From the NCBI RefSeq assembly GCF_002953735.1, contig NZ_CP025536.1, positions 378,001 through 442,000 on the forward strand: 64,000 bases of DNA, written 5' to 3'. Numbering within the stretch: the first letter of the stretch is position 1; every line of letters starts with the position of its first letter. Below, one piece after another: positions 46,073 to 55,838 of this stretch. The notes beneath the pieces are model-generated. The model worked only from the letters and a program-made list of their open reading frames with translations. It ran no database searches and had not been told where the DNA came from. The position numbers and the translations under genes are program-made. This DNA comes from Streptococcus pluranimalium. Lineage in GTDB: Bacteria > Bacillota > Bacilli > Lactobacillales > Streptococcaceae.

Positions 46073-46078
46073 ACTATT

Positions 46079-46732
46079 ATGAAAAACAAACAGACTTATC
46101 TTTTGAGAGCATCTATTGCTCTTGTTTTATTCATGATACTTGGTTATACAGTCAAGTTTTATCCTGAAACATTGGTTACCTTTGATGAAGCCATCCAAAC
46201 AGCAGTGCGTGGTTCTCTACCAGCATCAGCCACTTCTTTCTTTAGTGGCGTCACGGTTTTGGGCAATACCTTAACCTTTGTTTTGATGCTACTTGTTCTA
46301 GTTGCCTTCATTTACTTTGTGAAAAAATGGAAAATGGAAGCTATTTTCCTGGGGATTACAGGAGCTCTGTCTGGTCTCTTGATTGTCGGTTCTAAGTATC
46401 TTTATGGGAGAGCCAGACCAAGCCTAGAACATTTAGTATCGGCTCATGGTTTTTCATTTCCTAGTGGTCATGCGACGGGGTCGATGATGATCTATGGTTT
46501 TATGCTTATCATTGCTCATCAGCGAATCAAATCAAAAGGTTTGAGAATACTAGTAGAAGCTTTAATAGCACTCTTGATTGCCTTGATTGGTTTATCACGT
46601 ATCTACGTAGGTGTTCATTACCCAACAGATGTTCTAGGAGGTTTTATCTTAGGATTTGCTTGTCTAAATATCATTTACCCTTTTTATGATCAGAAACGCT
46701 TTGAATCTCGTTTTCAAGGAAAACAAAAATAA
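46079..46732 (+). CDS. PAP2-family membrane phosphatase
   Basis: A 217-residue phosphatidic-acid-phosphatase-type protein with about six membrane segments. The three catalytic motifs are complete: KYLYGRARPS (about residue 107), PSGH (about 125-128) and SRIYVGVHYPTDV (about 173-185). Likely substrates are undecaprenyl pyrophosphate or phosphatidylglycerol phosphate; sequence alone does not decide. The mRNA appears to start at the ATG. Confidence 0.92.
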   Translation: MKNKQTYLLRASIALVLFMILGYTVKFYPETLVTFDEAIQTAVRGSLPASATSFFSGVTVLGNTLTFVLMLLVLVAFIYFVKKWKMEAIFLGITGALSGLLIVGSKYLYGRARPSLEHLVSAHGFSFPSGHATGSMMIYGFMLIIAHQRIKSKGLRILVEALIALLIALIGLSRIYVGVHYPTDVLGGFILGFACLNIIYPFYDQKRFESRFQGKQK

Positions 46733-46779
46733 TGAAAAAGGGTCTTTGTTACCCATTGCAGAAATGATAGAGCCTAAAA

Positions 46780-46813
46780 CAAAAACGAATTTGGTCTTCC
46801 AAATTCGTTTTTA
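46780..46813. terminator. Bidirectional terminator between PAP2 and yeiH genes
   Basis: A perfect 14-bp stem AAAAACGAATTTGG/CCAAATTCGTTTTT with loop TCTT, placed between two convergent stops. Confidence 0.92.
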
Positions 46814-46814
46814 C

Positions 46815-47825
46815 TTACCAAAGTCCCATTAGTTTTTGCATGAGTAGACTGACAAAGGAAATGAAAAACCAAGAAAGTCCGCCCATAATGATGGCTTTGC
46901 CACCGCGTTTGAAAAGGTTGGCTATATTGGTATTAAGACCAATAGCGCTCATGGCCATGACGATGAAAAATTTTGAGGTGTTTTTTAAAAAGTCGACCAA
47001 AGGAGTTGGTAGATGTAGGACGGTAGTAACTAATGATGCTAAGATAAAATAGAGAATAAAGGTTGGGAATACTTTTTTTAACTTAAAAGCATTGTTTCTA
47101 TCTCCTGTCTGATGGCGTTTCATTTCATAAAACGAAAGTCCCAGTGTAATAGGAATGATCGCTAATGTCCTCGTTAGTTTAACAATGGTAGCGCCGTCAA
47201 GTGTATTAGCGTTATAGAGGTTATCCCAAGCTGTTGCCGTTGCGGTTACAGAGGACGTATCGTTAACAGCTGTTCCTGCAAAGAGAGCAAAGCCATCATT
47301 GGATAAGCCAAGCGCATGCCCCAAGGTTGGAAACAATAGGGCAGCCAGGATATTAAACAAAAAGATAACAGAGATCGCCTGGGCAACATCTTCTTCCTTA
47401 GCCTTGATAACAGGTGCGGTAGCAGCGATGGCAGAGCCGCCGCAAATAGATGATCCAACGGCAACTAGTGTAGCGATGTGACGATCAAGGTTTAGGATTT
47501 TTTTCAAAGGAAAAGCGAGTAATAAAGCCGTCAAAATAGTCGCAAGGATGATGGGGAGAGACTGGCTACCGACAGCTAGTACCTGTTTGAGGTTGAGACC
47601 AAACCCAAGGAGAACAACAGCTGTTTGAAGGATAGTTTTCGAGGAATAGTTGATACCTGCCTGGGTTTGCCTGCGATTAGTGTGCCAAATGGCGATGATC
47701 ATGCCGATGAAAATGGCAAATACAGGAGCTCCGATAAGTGGTAACCATTGGCCTAGGAACCAGGCGCTCGTAGCGATGACTAGGCAAAGTGCTAGTCCTG
47801 GTAGGCGTAATTTTAAAGTAGACAC
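46815..47825 (-). CDS. YeiH/YadS-type UPF0324 membrane protein
   Basis: A 336-residue protein with about ten membrane segments of the UPF0324 family (YeiH, PSE family putative sulfate exporters). The signatures [36 protein letters not shown] and [16 protein letters not shown] are plain. The transported substrate is not established. It reads leftward; the divergent MnmM gene starts about 115 bases away. Confidence 0.9.
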   Translation of the reverse strand: MSTLKLRLPGLALCLVIATSAWFLGQWLPLIGAPVFAIFIGMIIAIWHTNRRQTQAGINYSSKTILQTAVVLLGFGLNLKQVLAVGSQSLPIILATILTALLLAFPLKKILNLDRHIATLVAVGSSICGGSAIAATAPVIKAKEEDVAQAISVIFLFNILAALLFPTLGHALGLSNDGFALFAGTAVNDTSSVTATATAWDNLYNANTLDGATIVKLTRTLAIIPITLGLSFYEMKRHQTGDRNNAFKLKKVFPTFILYFILASLVTTVLHLPTPLVDFLKNTSKFFIVMAMSAIGLNTNIANLFKRGGKAIIMGGLSWFFISFVSLLMQKLMGLW

Positions 47826-47940
47826 GGTTGCCTCCTCTTCATGTTTTTGTTTTAATTATAGTGTTTACGATGATAAATGTACAGAAGAGCAAATGGATCT
47901 TCTGAATTTCTTTTATAGGACAGTTGAAAGAGAGGTTATG

Positions 47941-48492
47941 ATGAAGAGACCACTTGAGTTTTCTCATGATTTTTTAGCAGAGGTATTAGATAGTGAGAGT
48001 GTTGCTGTGGATGCGACTATGGGAAAGGGTAATGATACCTTGTTTTTAGCCAAACGTAGTCGTAAAGTTTACGCTTTTGATGTGCAAGAAGAGGCTTTAA
48101 CAAAAACAAGACAACGACTAGAAGCCGAAGACATTAACAATGTAGACTTGATTTTAGATGGACATGAGAATCTTGACCACTATGTGAGAGAACCACTTAG
48201 AGCAGCAATCTTTAACTTGGGCTATCTTCCTAGTGCTGATAAGAGTATCATCACCCAACCCCATACAACCATACAAGCCATTGAAAAAGTACTCGACCGA
48301 TTAGAAGTGGGTGGTCGTCTGGCTATTATGATCTATTACGGTCATGAAGGGGGAGAAATGGAAAAGGACTCCGTCTTAAACTTTGTTAGCCAGCTAGATC
48401 AAAAAGCCTACACAGTCATGCTTTATCAGGCACTTAATCAAATCAATACGCCGCCGTTTTTAGTTATGGTGGAAAAACTCACTTCTTTCTAG
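47941..48492 (+). CDS. mnmM: tRNA methyltransferase MnmM (YtqB-like, class I SAM)
   Basis: A 183-residue SAM-dependent methyltransferase of the rRNA_methylase/YtqB group, now known in Gram-positives as MnmM, which makes the last methyl transfer to mnm5(s2)U34 in tRNA. The SAM motif is AVDATMGKGNDTLFLA, followed by VYAFDVQEEAL and the catalytic-site motif IFNLGYLPSADKSI. GAGAGG lies 5 bases from ATG 47941; the ATG one codon earlier is too close. A long frame back to 47650 is antisense to yeiH and rejected. Confidence 0.9.
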   Translation: MKRPLEFSHDFLAEVLDSESVAVDATMGKGNDTLFLAKRSRKVYAFDVQEEALTKTRQRLEAEDINNVDLILDGHENLDHYVREPLRAAIFNLGYLPSADKSIITQPHTTIQAIEKVLDRLEVGGRLAIMIYYGHEGGEMEKDSVLNFVSQLDQKAYTVMLYQALNQINTPPFLVMVEKLTSF

Positions 48493-48540
48493 TCTTCTGA
48501 TGAGAATTTTGTTACAATGGCAAAATGAAAAGGAGTAGTT

Positions 48541-48780
48541 ATGTCTCATCAATCCGTTATTGAACGTTTATCAGAATTGCGCCAAAAATATATTGAACAA
48601 CCGTCACAAAATGATAGTCATTTTGTTGATTCGCCCAAAATGACTAAAATGAAGAAGAAATTGATGGCGCTTGAAAAAGAACGCTGTCAGTTAAAGTTGA
48701 CGCAAAAAGATTATCAGGCTATTGATCAGAAAATTGCTGACTTAAAAGAAGCTTTTGCAGAAGACAATAAGGGAGGTTGA
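48541..48780 (+). CDS. Small coiled-coil protein of unknown function
   Basis: A 79-residue highly charged protein, predicted to be one or two long helices (LSELRQKYIEQ ... KMKKKLMALEKERCQLKLTQ). No known motif. AAAAGGAGTAGTT gives a strong ribosome binding site, and a TGTTACAAT promoter lies about 30 bases upstream. The stop lies 5 bases before the antiporter start, so the two are probably co-expressed. Confidence 0.7.
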   Translation: MSHQSVIERLSELRQKYIEQPSQNDSHFVDSPKMTKMKKKLMALEKERCQLKLTQKDYQAIDQKIADLKEAFAEDNKGG

Positions 48781-48785
48781 TCAAT

Positions 48786-50849
48786 ATGGATATGTCCATC
48801 CTGGTGATTATCTTCCTTTTTTCATTAATCATATCTAATGTCATTAATAGGGTTTTCCCGAAAATCCCCCTGCCCTTGGTCCAGCTCTTGCTGGGGATTA
48901 CTTACGGGATTTTCCAAGGTGGAAAAGGGATAGATCTCAATCCGGAACTATTTATAGCCTTCGTCATTGCCCCGCTCAACTTTCGTGAAGGTGAAGAAGC
49001 AGATGTTGGGAGTTTTTTGAGGTATCGGTCATTGATTCTCTTTCTTATCTTACCTGTGGTTTTTGTGACCGCTCTAGGGATTGGTGCAGTTGCTAGTTAT
49101 TTGTTGCCGATTGAGTTACCTATGGCGGCTTACTTTGCACTCGGAGCAGCATTAGGGCCAACCGATGCCGTCGCCTTCATTTCGATTGCCAAGCGATTTG
49201 CCTTTCCTAAGCGCGTGGAAAATGTCCTCAAACTAGAAGGACTTCTCAATGATGCTAGCGGTTTGGTTGCCTTCCAATTTGCCGTAACAGCACTTCTGAC
49301 AGGTTACTTCTCTATCGGACAGGCTAGCGTGAAGCTGCTCTTATCCATTATAGGTGGCTTTGGGGTTGGCTTCTTATTTGCCTTTTTGAACCGTGTCTTT
49401 CTATCGGTTTTGGAGAAATTCGACGCAGCTGATGTCACAGGTGCTTTGTTGTTGGAGCTAGCGCTCCCGATGGTCTCCTACTTTGTTGCGGATACCTTAG
49501 GGGTATCAGCCATTATTGCTGTTGTGATAGCAGGTGTCATGCAGGCAGGGAGACTCAGAAAAGTGACTCTCTTTGATGCTCAGGTTTACCGGGTGACCAA
49601 TGTTATTTGGAAGACCATTAACTTTATGCTAAATGGTGTGGTCTTTCTAATTTTTGGTTCGGAATTGACCAGTATTCTCGTCCCAGTTTTAACAAGTCCT
49701 GATTATGGTAACGGCTATTTGTTGTCATTACTATTGGTTTTGACAGGACTTCTATTCCTACTGCGTTTTAGCATGATCGGACTTTATTATGCTTGGCTAA
49801 AATGGTCTAAGAGGAAGACACTGCGCAAGTCTTGGAAAGAAATCTGTCTGTTGACCTTTTCAGGCGTTAAAGGAACGGTTTCTATAGCGACTATTCTCTT
49901 GTTACCTCGAATGGAGAATTTGCAATATAGCCTTCTCTTATTTATGGTTGCTGGAGTGACCTTGTTGAGTTTCTTAACAGGACTATTGATTTTACCTTTT
50001 CTTGCACCAGCTATTGACAAGCCAGTTGATAACTTTATGAGGATTTCTATCTTGACCAAGGTTTTGACCATCCTAGAGCAAGATAGTAAGGATAACCCCG
50101 ATAATGCCTCACTTTATGCAGTTATCGATAATTATAACGCTCGAATTCAAGGTTTAATTTTAGAGCAAGAACCAGCAAGTGTCAAGAGAGATTTGGCTAG
50201 TCTCCAACTCTTTATGATTGATATTGAAAGCCAAGGTTTAGAGTATGCCTATAATCAAGAGGACATTGATCTTAAGGAATATCGGATTTATCAAGGTTAT
50301 TTGAAGATTTTAGAAAAACAAGTCAATCGTAGCTTTGTGTCTAGTTTTACTTATGGTATCAGGATTTTTATGCGCGTGGTTCGTGCTAGTCTTCATGAAA
50401 TCGTCACTTTTGGTGCTCGATTCAGAGCTTTGAAGAAGGTGCCGAAGCAACATCGTCGTTTAACAGAGCAAAATCGAGATCGTATCACAAACCTCTACTT
50501 GAAAAATACCGAGCTCATTCTTGAAGCGTTGGAGGATTTAGAGGGGTATTACAATCATCCTTTAGTTGATTATCTCCAGAATGCCCGCTTGCGTGATGCG
50601 GAGTTGATCAAATCTGGCTTGTTTGTGGAACGGGTTATCATGCACTGGATTCCAAACAGTAATGACGACATTTTACGAGGATACTATTTGGAGCGAAAGA
50701 CCATCGCTGAATTTGAAGCCGACGGACTTATTTCCAACCAGTATGCCCAAGAACTCCGTAGCAATGTCAATGAATTAGAAAATTATTCACTTAATGACAC
50801 AACGACGAGTTTATCATATGAATTCCTTAACTTTGCCAGTCAAAAATAA
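48786..50849 (+). CDS. Na+/H+ antiporter of the CPA1 (NhaP/NhaK) family
   Basis: A 687-residue protein: an N-terminal antiporter domain of about 400 residues with 12-13 membrane segments and a C-terminal cytosolic domain of about 270 residues. The ion-binding region shows ALGPTDAVAF and LNDASGLVAFQFA, the ND motif of CPA1 exchangers. The cytosolic part is helical (IDNYNARIQGLILEQE) and probably regulatory. ATG 48786 follows AGGGAGG at 9 bases; an in-frame TTG at 48777 overlaps the preceding gene. Confidence 0.93.
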   Translation: MDMSILVIIFLFSLIISNVINRVFPKIPLPLVQLLLGITYGIFQGGKGIDLNPELFIAFVIAPLNFREGEEADVGSFLRYRSLILFLILPVVFVTALGIGAVASYLLPIELPMAAYFALGAALGPTDAVAFISIAKRFAFPKRVENVLKLEGLLNDASGLVAFQFAVTALLTGYFSIGQASVKLLLSIIGGFGVGFLFAFLNRVFLSVLEKFDAADVTGALLLELALPMVSYFVADTLGVSAIIAVVIAGVMQAGRLRKVTLFDAQVYRVTNVIWKTINFMLNGVVFLIFGSELTSILVPVLTSPDYGNGYLLSLLLVLTGLLFLLRFSMIGLYYAWLKWSKRKTLRKSWKEICLLTFSGVKGTVSIATILLLPRMENLQYSLLLFMVAGVTLLSFLTGLLILPFLAPAIDKPVDNFMRISILTKVLTILEQDSKDNPDNASLYAVIDNYNARIQGLILEQEPASVKRDLASLQLFMIDIESQGLEYAYNQEDIDLKEYRIYQGYLKILEKQVNRSFVSSFTYGIRIFMRVVRASLHEIVTFGARFRALKKVPKQHRRLTEQNRDRITNLYLKNTELILEALEDLEGYYNHPLVDYLQNARLRDAELIKSGLFVERVIMHWIPNSNDDILRGYYLERKTIAEFEADGLISNQYAQELRSNVNELENYSLNDTTTSLSYEFLNFASQK

Positions 50850-50876
50850 AGAGTCGTTGAGCTTTTAATGTTTTCG

Positions 50877-50905
50877 TTGTATTTGACCTAGAGGTTTGCT
50901 ATAAT
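50877..50905 (+). promoter_or_regulatory. Promoter of the valine T-box transcript
   Basis: TTGTAT (50877-50882), 17 bases, TATAAT (50900-50905) within TGCTATAAT. Confidence 0.8.
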
Positions 50906-50911
50906 AATCCT

Positions 50912-51104
50912 ATCAGAGGTGTTTTGAAGCCCATTTGTCACAGGAAGCGGCGTTACTGAGAAATCCGCACAAATGTCAAAACTAGTTGCTGAGTTATCAA
51001 ATTGTATAAAAAGAGCAGCGGGCACAAGCCCGAATGTGGGTGGTACCGCGGAATTCAAAAAAGAAATTCGTCCCTGTCTAGCGTGAGCTGGGCAGGGATT
51101 TTGA
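50912..51104 (+). promoter_or_regulatory. T-box leader, valine specifier
   Basis: The T-box motif AATGTGGGTGGTACCGCGG lies at 51033-51051, followed by the antiterminator arm and the terminator hairpin CCCTG-CTAGC/GCTgGGCAGGG with TTTT (51071-51104). Stem I pairs GTTTT with AAAAC and ATTTGT with ACAAAT, leaving the internal loop with GTC (50975-50977), a valine codon, as specifier. This would suit valS, but the next genes are a glyoxalase and an orphan; valS starts only at 53099. Confidence 0.9.
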
Positions 51105-51404
51105 CGTTTTGGAAAAAATTCGATAATAATTTTTTCAAAACTAATGCATGGAGTAGGAAAAGTCCACTGGGACTTTCCGTCACGACAGGCGAGAGCATAT
51201 ATTTTGTTCACTATTATTTCTATCAATGCGATAGCCTTCCAAGAAGCAAGAGCGTGCTCAAAGCTGATTGGTAAAGGACAACTGGTGACTCAGATGGAGT
51301 AAAAATAGTTAATAGAAATTTCTATTTTGATAGGTTATGAGCTTAAGGATAACAGAAACAGTTTTAGTCATGTGAAAACTGTAAATAAAAAACAGGAGGG
51401 TAAC
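51105..51404. other. Degenerate stretch between T-box and glyoxalase gene
   Basis: 300 bases without a supported gene. A 52-codon frame (51144-51302, with QEARACSKLIGKGQLVTQME at its end) has no ribosome binding site and may be a remnant. A small inverted repeat GGAAAAGTCC/GGGACTTTCC lies at 51154-51177. Confidence 0.35.
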
Positions 51405-51803
51405 ATGCTTCACCACGTTGAGATTTATGTCAGTGATCTGGCTCGCAGCCGTGTCTTTTATGAATATTTGCTCCCGCAATTTGGATACGAACTCTACCAA
51501 GACTGGGCTCAGGGCTTTTCTATGAAAAAAGCAGAGCAGTATATCGTCTTTGTCCAAACACCAACAGCCTTCCTTGAAGCTGGTTACCACCGTTGCCGCA
51601 CAGGGCTCAACCATCTAGCCTTCCACGGAGGCAGTCGAGAAGAGATTGACCAACTTCGCAAGGGCTTGCTGGCCAGAGGTGTTACACTCCTCTACGATGA
51701 CCGTTATCCTTTTGCAGGAGGAGAGAACCACTATGTCCTCTATTTTGAAGATCCGGATGGGGTGAAGATAGAGGTAGTGGGGGAAGGAGAAGAAGAAAAA
51801 TGA
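51405..51803 (+). CDS. Glyoxalase/bleomycin-resistance fold (VOC) protein
   Basis: A 132-residue vicinal-oxygen-chelate protein with the two beta-alpha-beta-beta-beta modules expected. Conserved positions include the metal-ligand-type H in MLHHVEIYVSDL, H in LNHLAFH and the E in YFEDPDGVKIEVV. The reaction is unknown. AGGAGGGTAAC precedes ATG 51405. The stop overlaps the next start by four bases (ATGA), so the two are translationally coupled, and both lie between a valine T-box and valS. Confidence 0.87.
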   Translation: MLHHVEIYVSDLARSRVFYEYLLPQFGYELYQDWAQGFSMKKAEQYIVFVQTPTAFLEAGYHRCRTGLNHLAFHGGSREEIDQLRKGLLARGVTLLYDDRYPFAGGENHYVLYFEDPDGVKIEVVGEGEEEK

Positions 51804-53083
51804 AAAGAACCAAACTAACAATTGTTTTAATTCTTGTATTTATAGTATTTCTTATTCTACTACCATTCTTAGCAGAAATGAATGTGCTGGGAACTCCATT
51901 AAAATGCCTGAAGTCATATTTCTCATCAGATAGCAACAAAGAGTATTTTGAAGTTGTACTGTCAGCAATCGTAATTTTGACAACTTTTATTCTGTTTTAT
52001 TGGCAAAATACAATAGAATCACATAATAAAAAGAGGGAATTAAAGGAAGAAAAAGAAAAACAAGAGAAGCTATATTTAGAGCAACGTGAACGCGAACGTG
52101 CACTTGTGCGACCGCTATTTTTAACGGAATTACAAGAACAGAATTCAGCAATTAGATTGTTCATCAGAGAAAGTACTCCTCTTACTAACATTACAGTCTA
52201 CTATCAAAATGTAGAAGATGAAAGTTTTAAAGAGGAATTTGTCGGAAATGCTGTTTCTGGCGATTATATTTTTAGATTTAATTCTGATAAACTTGAGTCA
52301 GCTATCATCGAGTGTAGAACTTATTTAGATGAAAATATTTATTTTCAATATCACGTTGGAAACAATTTGCTTCACTACAGAATAGTTGATGGAGAAGATT
52401 TAAATTATATCAGAGAGATACTAAAAAGACGTATTTTAAATGATAGTATTGAAAATAACTTGAGTCATATTATAGAAATATATAATATTCAATTACAGCA
52501 TTCAGTTTATGAATCAATTTTTTTCAATAAGTTTATAGAATTTTTCTCAAGTCACAAGCAATATTGGAGAATATCAAAAGAAGATAAGCTACTTAGATTA
52601 TCTGTAATACTGGGAGAAGATGATATTGAGATTTCCTTGAGCCGTTCCATTGGATTAGATAGTAAGCACGACTATGCCCAAACTCCAGAGATATTTGTTG
52701 AATTATTGGAGGTAATAAATAAGTATTTAAAAGATTGTTGGTATACGACTTGTGAGGAAGCTGAACAAGAGCGATACTATTTCATAGGCAATATAAGAAA
52801 CTACCAGGGAACAGAAATAGGAAGCTATGTTGAGCGATTTGAAAATGAAATGATTAACCGCAAACTGATAACTCAATACATAGATGATTTGATAACATAT
52901 TTGCAAAAAACTAAACAAATGGTTGATTTTCCTCTTAGAATTGTTGAAGTTTATTTAAACAAGTATGTGACTATTTCTAAAGAAAGAGTGGAATATCCAA
53001 ATGAAGTTAAACATGTTAAAGAGCAAATTAGGAATGACTTAAGAAAAGTGTTTAGTAAATATATTTTAAAAGGTAATGAATAA
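51800..53083 (+). CDS. AT-rich two-TM, coiled-coil protein of unknown function
   Basis: A 427-residue orphan. Two membrane segments (about 7-27 and 52-71) are followed by a charged coiled coil (about 75-103, HNKKRELKEEKEKQEKLYLE) and a cytosolic domain of about 320 residues, rich in Ile, Asn and Tyr, with no catalytic motif I recognise. The layout of a short membrane anchor plus soluble domain is common in phage-defence and signalling proteins. Base composition is markedly AT-richer than the flanking glyoxalase and valS genes, a sign of acquisition. It overlaps the glyoxalase gene and ends 15 bases before valS. Confidence 0.75.
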   Translation: MKRTKLTIVLILVFIVFLILLPFLAEMNVLGTPLKCLKSYFSSDSNKEYFEVVLSAIVILTTFILFYWQNTIESHNKKRELKEEKEKQEKLYLEQRERERALVRPLFLTELQEQNSAIRLFIRESTPLTNITVYYQNVEDESFKEEFVGNAVSGDYIFRFNSDKLESAIIECRTYLDENIYFQYHVGNNLLHYRIVDGEDLNYIREILKRRILNDSIENNLSHIIEIYNIQLQHSVYESIFFNKFIEFFSSHKQYWRISKEDKLLRLSVILGEDDIEISLSRSIGLDSKHDYAQTPEIFVELLEVINKYLKDCWYTTCEEAEQERYYFIGNIRNYQGTEIGSYVERFENEMINRKLITQYIDDLITYLQKTKQMVDFPLRIVEVYLNKYVTISKERVEYPNEVKHVKEQIRNDLRKVFSKYILKGNE

Positions 53084-53098
53084 AAGAAAGGACCCCCC

Positions 53099-55753
53099 AT
53101 GTCAACAAAAGAACTATCACCAAAATACAACCCAGCTGAAGTAGAGGCTGGACGTTATCAATCTTGGTTGGACCAAGATGTTTTCAAACCATCAGGTAAT
53201 CCTGATGCCAAACCTTATTCTATCGTTATTCCACCGCCTAATGTCACTGGTAAGTTGCACTTGGGACATGCTTGGGATACGACTTTGCAAGATATTATCA
53301 TTCGTCAAAAACGCATGCAGGGCTTTGATACGCTCTGGTTGCCAGGGATGGACCATGCTGGTATTGCCACTCAAGCTAAGGTTGAGGAGCGTTTGCGTGG
53401 AGAAGGTATCACACGTTATGATTTAGGACGTGAAAAATTCCTTGACAAAGTTTGGGAATGGAAGGACGAGTACGCAGCAACCATCAAGGACCAATGGGGT
53501 AAGATGGGAATTTCTGTCGATTATTCTCGTGAACGCTTCACCCTCGATGAAGGTTTGTCAAAAGCTGTTCGTAAGGTCTTTGTAGACCTCTACAAAAAAG
53601 GCTGGATTTACCGTGGTGAGTTTATCATTAACTGGGACCCAGCAGCTCGCACAGCTCTTTCTGATATCGAAGTTATCCACAAAGATGTGGAGGGTGCCTT
53701 CTACCACATGAATTACATGCTTGAAGATGGTTCACGCGCCCTTCAAGTGGCAACAACTCGTCCAGAAACCATGTTTGGTGACGTTGCGGTTGCGGTTAAT
53801 CCAGAAGATGACCGTTATAAAGACTTGATTGGTCAAAACGTTATCTTGCCAATCGTCAACAAAGCTATCCCAATCGTTGCAGATGAGCATGCGGACCCAG
53901 AATTTGGTACTGGTGTCGTGAAAATCACACCGGCTCATGACCCCAATGACTTCTTGGTTGGTCAGCGCCATGATTTGCCACAAGTTAACGTCATGAACGA
54001 TGATGGTACCATGAATGAACTAGCTGCTGAATTCGTCGGTATGGACCGCTTTGAAGCTCGTAAGGCAGTAGTGGCTAAGCTGGAAGAACTTGGTGCCCTT
54101 GTCGAGATTGAAAAACGTGTGCACTCAGTTGGTCACTCTGAGCGTTCAGGCGCAGTAGTTGAGCCACGCTTATCAACGCAATGGTTCGTTAAAATGGATC
54201 AATTGGCTAAAAATGCCATTGCCAACCAAGATACTGATGACAAGGTAGCATTCTACCCACCACGCTTCAATGATACCTTCATGAGCTGGATGGAAAATGT
54301 CCATGACTGGGTTATTTCTCGCCAGCTTTGGTGGGGGCATCAAATCCCAGCTTGGTACAACGAGAATGGTGACATGTATGTTGGCGAAGAAGCCCCAGAA
54401 GGTGACGGATGGGTGCAAGACGAAGACGTTCTTGACACTTGGTTCTCATCAGCCCTCTGGCCTTTCTCAACCATGGGCTGGCCTGATACAGACTCAGCTG
54501 ACTTCCAGCGTTATTTCCCAACCTCAACCTTGGTAACGGGATATGACATCATCTTCTTCTGGGTGTCTCGCATGATTTTCCAATCTCTTGAATTCACCGG
54601 ACGTCAACCATTCCAAAACGTTCTCATTCATGGTCTTATCCGTGACGAAGAAGGTCGCAAGATGTCGAAATCTCTTGGTAACGGTATCGACCCAATGGAT
54701 GTTATCGAGAAATATGGTGCGGATGCCCTGCGTTGGTTCCTTTCAAACGGTTCTGCACCGGGTCAAGACGTGCGTTTCTCTTACGAAAAAATGGACGCCT
54801 CTTGGAACTTCATTAACAAGATTTGGAACATTTCACGCTACATCCTTATGAACAACGAAGGACTGGACTTGGACACTGCTGCTGACAAAGTTGCGCAAGT
54901 GGCTAGCGGTCAGGCTGGTAATGTCACCGATCGTTGGATTCTCCATAACCTCAATGAAACCATCGCTAAAGTCACTGAAAACTTTGATAAGTTCGAGTTT
55001 GGTGTGGCGGGGCACATCCTTTATAACTTTATTTGGGAAGAGTTTGCCAACTGGTATGTTGAGTTGACTAAGGAAGTGCTTTATAGTGACAATGAAGAGG
55101 AGAAAGTGGTAACGCGTGCCGTTCTGCTCTATACACTTGATAAGATCCTCCGCTTGCTTCACCCAATCATGCCGTTTGTAACGGAAGAAATCTTTGCCCA
55201 GTACGCTGAAGGGTCAATCGTAACAGCTGACTACCCTGTGGTTAATGAAGCTTTTGACAATGCTGACGCCCATAAGGGTGTTGAGAGCTTGAAAGACTTG
55301 ATTCGTGCCGTTCGTAATGCGCGTGCGGAAGTCAACGTAGCCCCATCAAAACCAATCACTATCTTGGTCAAAACAAGTGACGCTGAATTGGAAAGCTTCT
55401 TCACGTCAAACGTCAACTACATCAAACGCTTCACTAATCCAGAAACTTTGGAAATCTCAGCTGATTTGACAGCGCCAGAACTAGCCATGTCAGCGGTTAT
55501 CACAGGAGCTGAAATCTTCCTCCCGCTGGCCGACCTCCTCAACGTTTCCGAAGAATTGGAACGCTTGAACAAGGAGCTAGCCAAATGGCAGAAAGAACTC
55601 GACATGGTCGGCAAAAAACTCAGCAACGAACGCTTCGTTGCCAACGCCAAACCAGAAGTCGTCCAAAAAGAACGCGACAAACAAGCCGACTACCAAGCTA
55701 AATACGACGCGACAGTGGAGCGTATCAGAGAGATGGAGAAGTTGGTAAAATAA
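53099..55753 (+). CDS. valS: Valyl-tRNA synthetase ValRS
   Basis: An 884-residue class Ia synthetase. The HIGH motif appears as [14 protein letters not shown] (about residues 43-56), the KMSKS motif as [11 protein letters not shown] (about 519), the editing domain lies between, and the C-terminal coiled-coil tRNA arm is complete ([20 protein letters not shown]). AAAGAAAGGA precedes ATG 53099. Codon choice is of the biased, highly expressed type. The T-box expected directly upstream is instead about 2 kb away, in front of two accessory genes. Confidence 0.97.
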   Translation: MSTKELSPKYNPAEVEAGRYQSWLDQDVFKPSGNPDAKPYSIVIPPPNVTGKLHLGHAWDTTLQDIIIRQKRMQGFDTLWLPGMDHAGIATQAKVEERLRGEGITRYDLGREKFLDKVWEWKDEYAATIKDQWGKMGISVDYSRERFTLDEGLSKAVRKVFVDLYKKGWIYRGEFIINWDPAARTALSDIEVIHKDVEGAFYHMNYMLEDGSRALQVATTRPETMFGDVAVAVNPEDDRYKDLIGQNVILPIVNKAIPIVADEHADPEFGTGVVKITPAHDPNDFLVGQRHDLPQVNVMNDDGTMNELAAEFVGMDRFEARKAVVAKLEELGALVEIEKRVHSVGHSERSGAVVEPRLSTQWFVKMDQLAKNAIANQDTDDKVAFYPPRFNDTFMSWMENVHDWVISRQLWWGHQIPAWYNENGDMYVGEEAPEGDGWVQDEDVLDTWFSSALWPFSTMGWPDTDSADFQRYFPTSTLVTGYDIIFFWVSRMIFQSLEFTGRQPFQNVLIHGLIRDEEGRKMSKSLGNGIDPMDVIEKYGADALRWFLSNGSAPGQDVRFSYEKMDASWNFINKIWNISRYILMNNEGLDLDTAADKVAQVASGQAGNVTDRWILHNLNETIAKVTENFDKFEFGVAGHILYNFIWEEFANWYVELTKEVLYSDNEEEKVVTRAVLLYTLDKILRLLHPIMPFVTEEIFAQYAEGSIVTADYPVVNEAFDNADAHKGVESLKDLIRAVRNARAEVNVAPSKPITILVKTSDAELESFFTSNVNYIKRFTNPETLEISADLTAPELAMSAVITGAEIFLPLADLLNVSEELERLNKELAKWQKELDMVGKKLSNERFVANAKPEVVQKERDKQADYQAKYDATVERIREMEKLVK

Positions 55754-55766
55754 GCTAATACATACA

Positions 55767-55794
55767 AATACCCAGCCTAGAAAGGTTGGGTATT
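55767..55794 (+). terminator. Hairpin after valS
   Basis: AATACCCAGCC/GGTTGGGTATT with loop TAGAAA, stable (one G-T pair) but with hardly any T run, so termination may be partial. Confidence 0.5.
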
Positions 55795-55795
55795 G

Positions 55796-55804
55796 TGGTA
55801 TAAT
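55796..55804 (+). promoter_or_regulatory. Extended -10 promoter of the ApeA-like gene
   Basis: TGGTATAAT (55796-55804) just after the valS hairpin; the leader contains CGGAGG before ATG 55839. Confidence 0.6.
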
Positions 55805-55838
55805 GAATGAGAAAAAATCAAGTTTACGGAGGTATATT

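Noticed and set aside
47650..47940. N-terminal extension of the MnmM gene
   Set aside because: The open frame is antisense to yeiH; the ribosome binding site and family length support ATG 47941.
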